Source of the DNA: Nitzschia sp. DOCU1
Lineage: Eukaryota; Bacillariophyta; Bacillariophyceae; Bacillariales; Bacillariaceae
Length of the DNA stretch: 64,000 bases
Assembly (NCBI GenBank): GCA_951394045.1
Contig: OX595989.1
Coordinates: forward strand, 1,612,001-1,676,000
Direction: 5' to 3'
Made by a program: the position numbers and the translations under genes. The notes beneath the pieces were generated by a model. The model did no database searches. It had not been told where the DNA came from and saw nothing but the letters and a program-made list of their open reading frames with translations. Each line of letters opens with the position of its first letter. The stretch's first letter is position 1. Below are positions 63,143 through 64,000 of this stretch, one piece after another.

Positions 63143-64000
63143 ATGGGGAAGGATTCAAATTTGTCGGTCCAAGATCGGGAAGAACTTCGTCAATTTCAAC
63201 AATGGTTGCAGTCTCTTAGTCGCCGGGAGTTGCTTCAAGCGATGCAATTTACGTTTCAGGGCACACCTTCGAGTCATGAATACGAATTATTATCGGAGAT
63301 GGTACGGTTAGAGTCGCCACCGCCTACACCTGTTCACCCACGCGCCATGGGATACTGGCCGCTGATGAGTCAAAGGGGAGCTCAATTGGACCACCCACAC
63401 GGGGCACGGGTTCTTCTACGGACGCGGCCACAACTATTTCAATGGACGGAGCGCCAATCGTATCGTGCACGAGGAGCTCGAAACCAGACGTGTCCAAAGT
63501 TTGATGTAATTGCTCGACGAAAAGTTGCGCCCTGGGGCGAGGTTTACAGCATTGGCTCCACCGAAGAACAACGCTACGCCGACAGGATACTTGTGGATGG
63601 AACGTGGGTGGTGCACTCCAAGGATGTTCCGTCGGTTTTATTTCGGGGTAATCAGTCTACCAGTGAGATTCTGAACATCCTGCAGGTCGCTTCCCGTGGA
63701 TACTTTAAACAGGCGCCTGCCAAATCGTCACTTCCCTTTTGTTCGTCGTGGCTCCAACCGACAGAGCGATGGTTTTCTTTGAGCTTTTACCTTGCAAGTC
63801 GATATCACGTGGCCTTATGGGAGTCTTACACGGGGAAAAGTGGAATATCAACATGTACAGATTTGCAGTATGAACCGCGAATTCTAGCACGAGCAGTGCC
63901 AGCAGCTTTGAAGCTAGGATTGCTAAAGGCCCTCGAACAAGACGGACAAAATATCAAGGCTCTGCGGGATTCTTTGGTTTGGGGGTTGCTGGGGGAGAGC
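63143..64000 (+). CDS. Unknown protein, 3' part beyond the window
   Basis: An ATG-started frame (MGKDSNLSVQDREELRQF) is open for 286 codons to the right edge. The N-terminal ~60 residues look helical (LRQFQQWLQSLSRRELLQAM). A middle part contains Arg/Trp-rich words (RPQLFQWTERQSYRARGARN) and GTWVVHSKDVPSVLFRGN. No signal peptide, membrane span or enzyme motif is recognisable in the visible part. Coding potential is supported by the long uninterrupted frame and normal composition. The function is unknown. Confidence 0.7.
   Translation, partial: MGKDSNLSVQDREELRQFQQWLQSLSRRELLQAMQFTFQGTPSSHEYELLSEMVRLESPPPTPVHPRAMGYWPLMSQRGAQLDHPHGARVLLRTRPQLFQWTERQSYRARGARNQTCPKFDVIARRKVAPWGEVYSIGSTEEQRYADRILVDGTWVVHSKDVPSVLFRGNQSTSEILNILQVASRGYFKQAPAKSSLPFCSSWLQPTERWFSLSFYLASRYHVALWESYTGKSGISTCTDLQYEPRILARAVPAALKLGLLKALEQDGQNIKALRDSLVWGLLGES

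Overview
The window looks like nuclear DNA of a diatom, most likely a pennate species such as Phaeodactylum tricornutum (an inference; no database was searched). Genes are dense on both strands and are interrupted by a few short GT-AG introns, mostly 57-112 nt with GTAAG-type donors. A plastid-targeted co-chaperonin carries an ASAFAP-like signal cleavage motif (ATAFA/W). The gene set is eukaryotic: H2A.Z, TAF12, an HSF, bystin, RPSA and CLPTM1. I saw no rRNA, tRNA or CRISPR array.

Layout, left to right. 1-8.8 kb: two large disordered proteins of unknown function, transcribed divergently; the left one runs off the window. 9.3-15 kb: a MetX-type homoserine acyltransferase, a broken copy of a hydrolase 3' end, a MYND zinc-finger protein, an MFS transporter, and a gene-free block with a hairpin-like element. 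15.4-22.8 kb: a 5'-nucleotidase-like phosphoesterase with EF-hands, a PAF-acetylhydrolase-like membrane hydrolase (the source of the broken copy), plastid Cpn20, and a heat-shock-factor protein. 24-30.7 kb: a CLPTM1 protein and a PEP-synthase/rifampicin-phosphotransferase-like dikinase whose frame contains a TGA. 31-43 kb: an arylamine N-acetyltransferase with a signal peptide, a class C GPCR-like receptor, a GARS-GART-AIRS purine enzyme with unusual domain order, a sulfotransferase, and a propionyl-CoA synthetase-like enzyme. 43.5-54.2 kb: an ankyrin/C-CAP protein, tandem secreted chalcone-isomerase-fold proteins, bystin head-to-head with ribosomal protein SA, H2A.Z, and TAF12. 54.7-64 kb: an AAAP amino-acid transporter, a membrane-anchored GH94-like protein, an ACL4-like TPR protein, and a partial unknown gene leaving the window on the right.

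Most neighbours are functionally unrelated, as expected in a eukaryote. The clearest co-regulation candidates are the bystin/RPSA divergent pair (ribosome biogenesis) and the two adjacent CHI-fold paralogues. Exon joins were deduced by hand from splice motifs, reading phase and protein-family continuity, so each junction is an inference unless stated otherwise.
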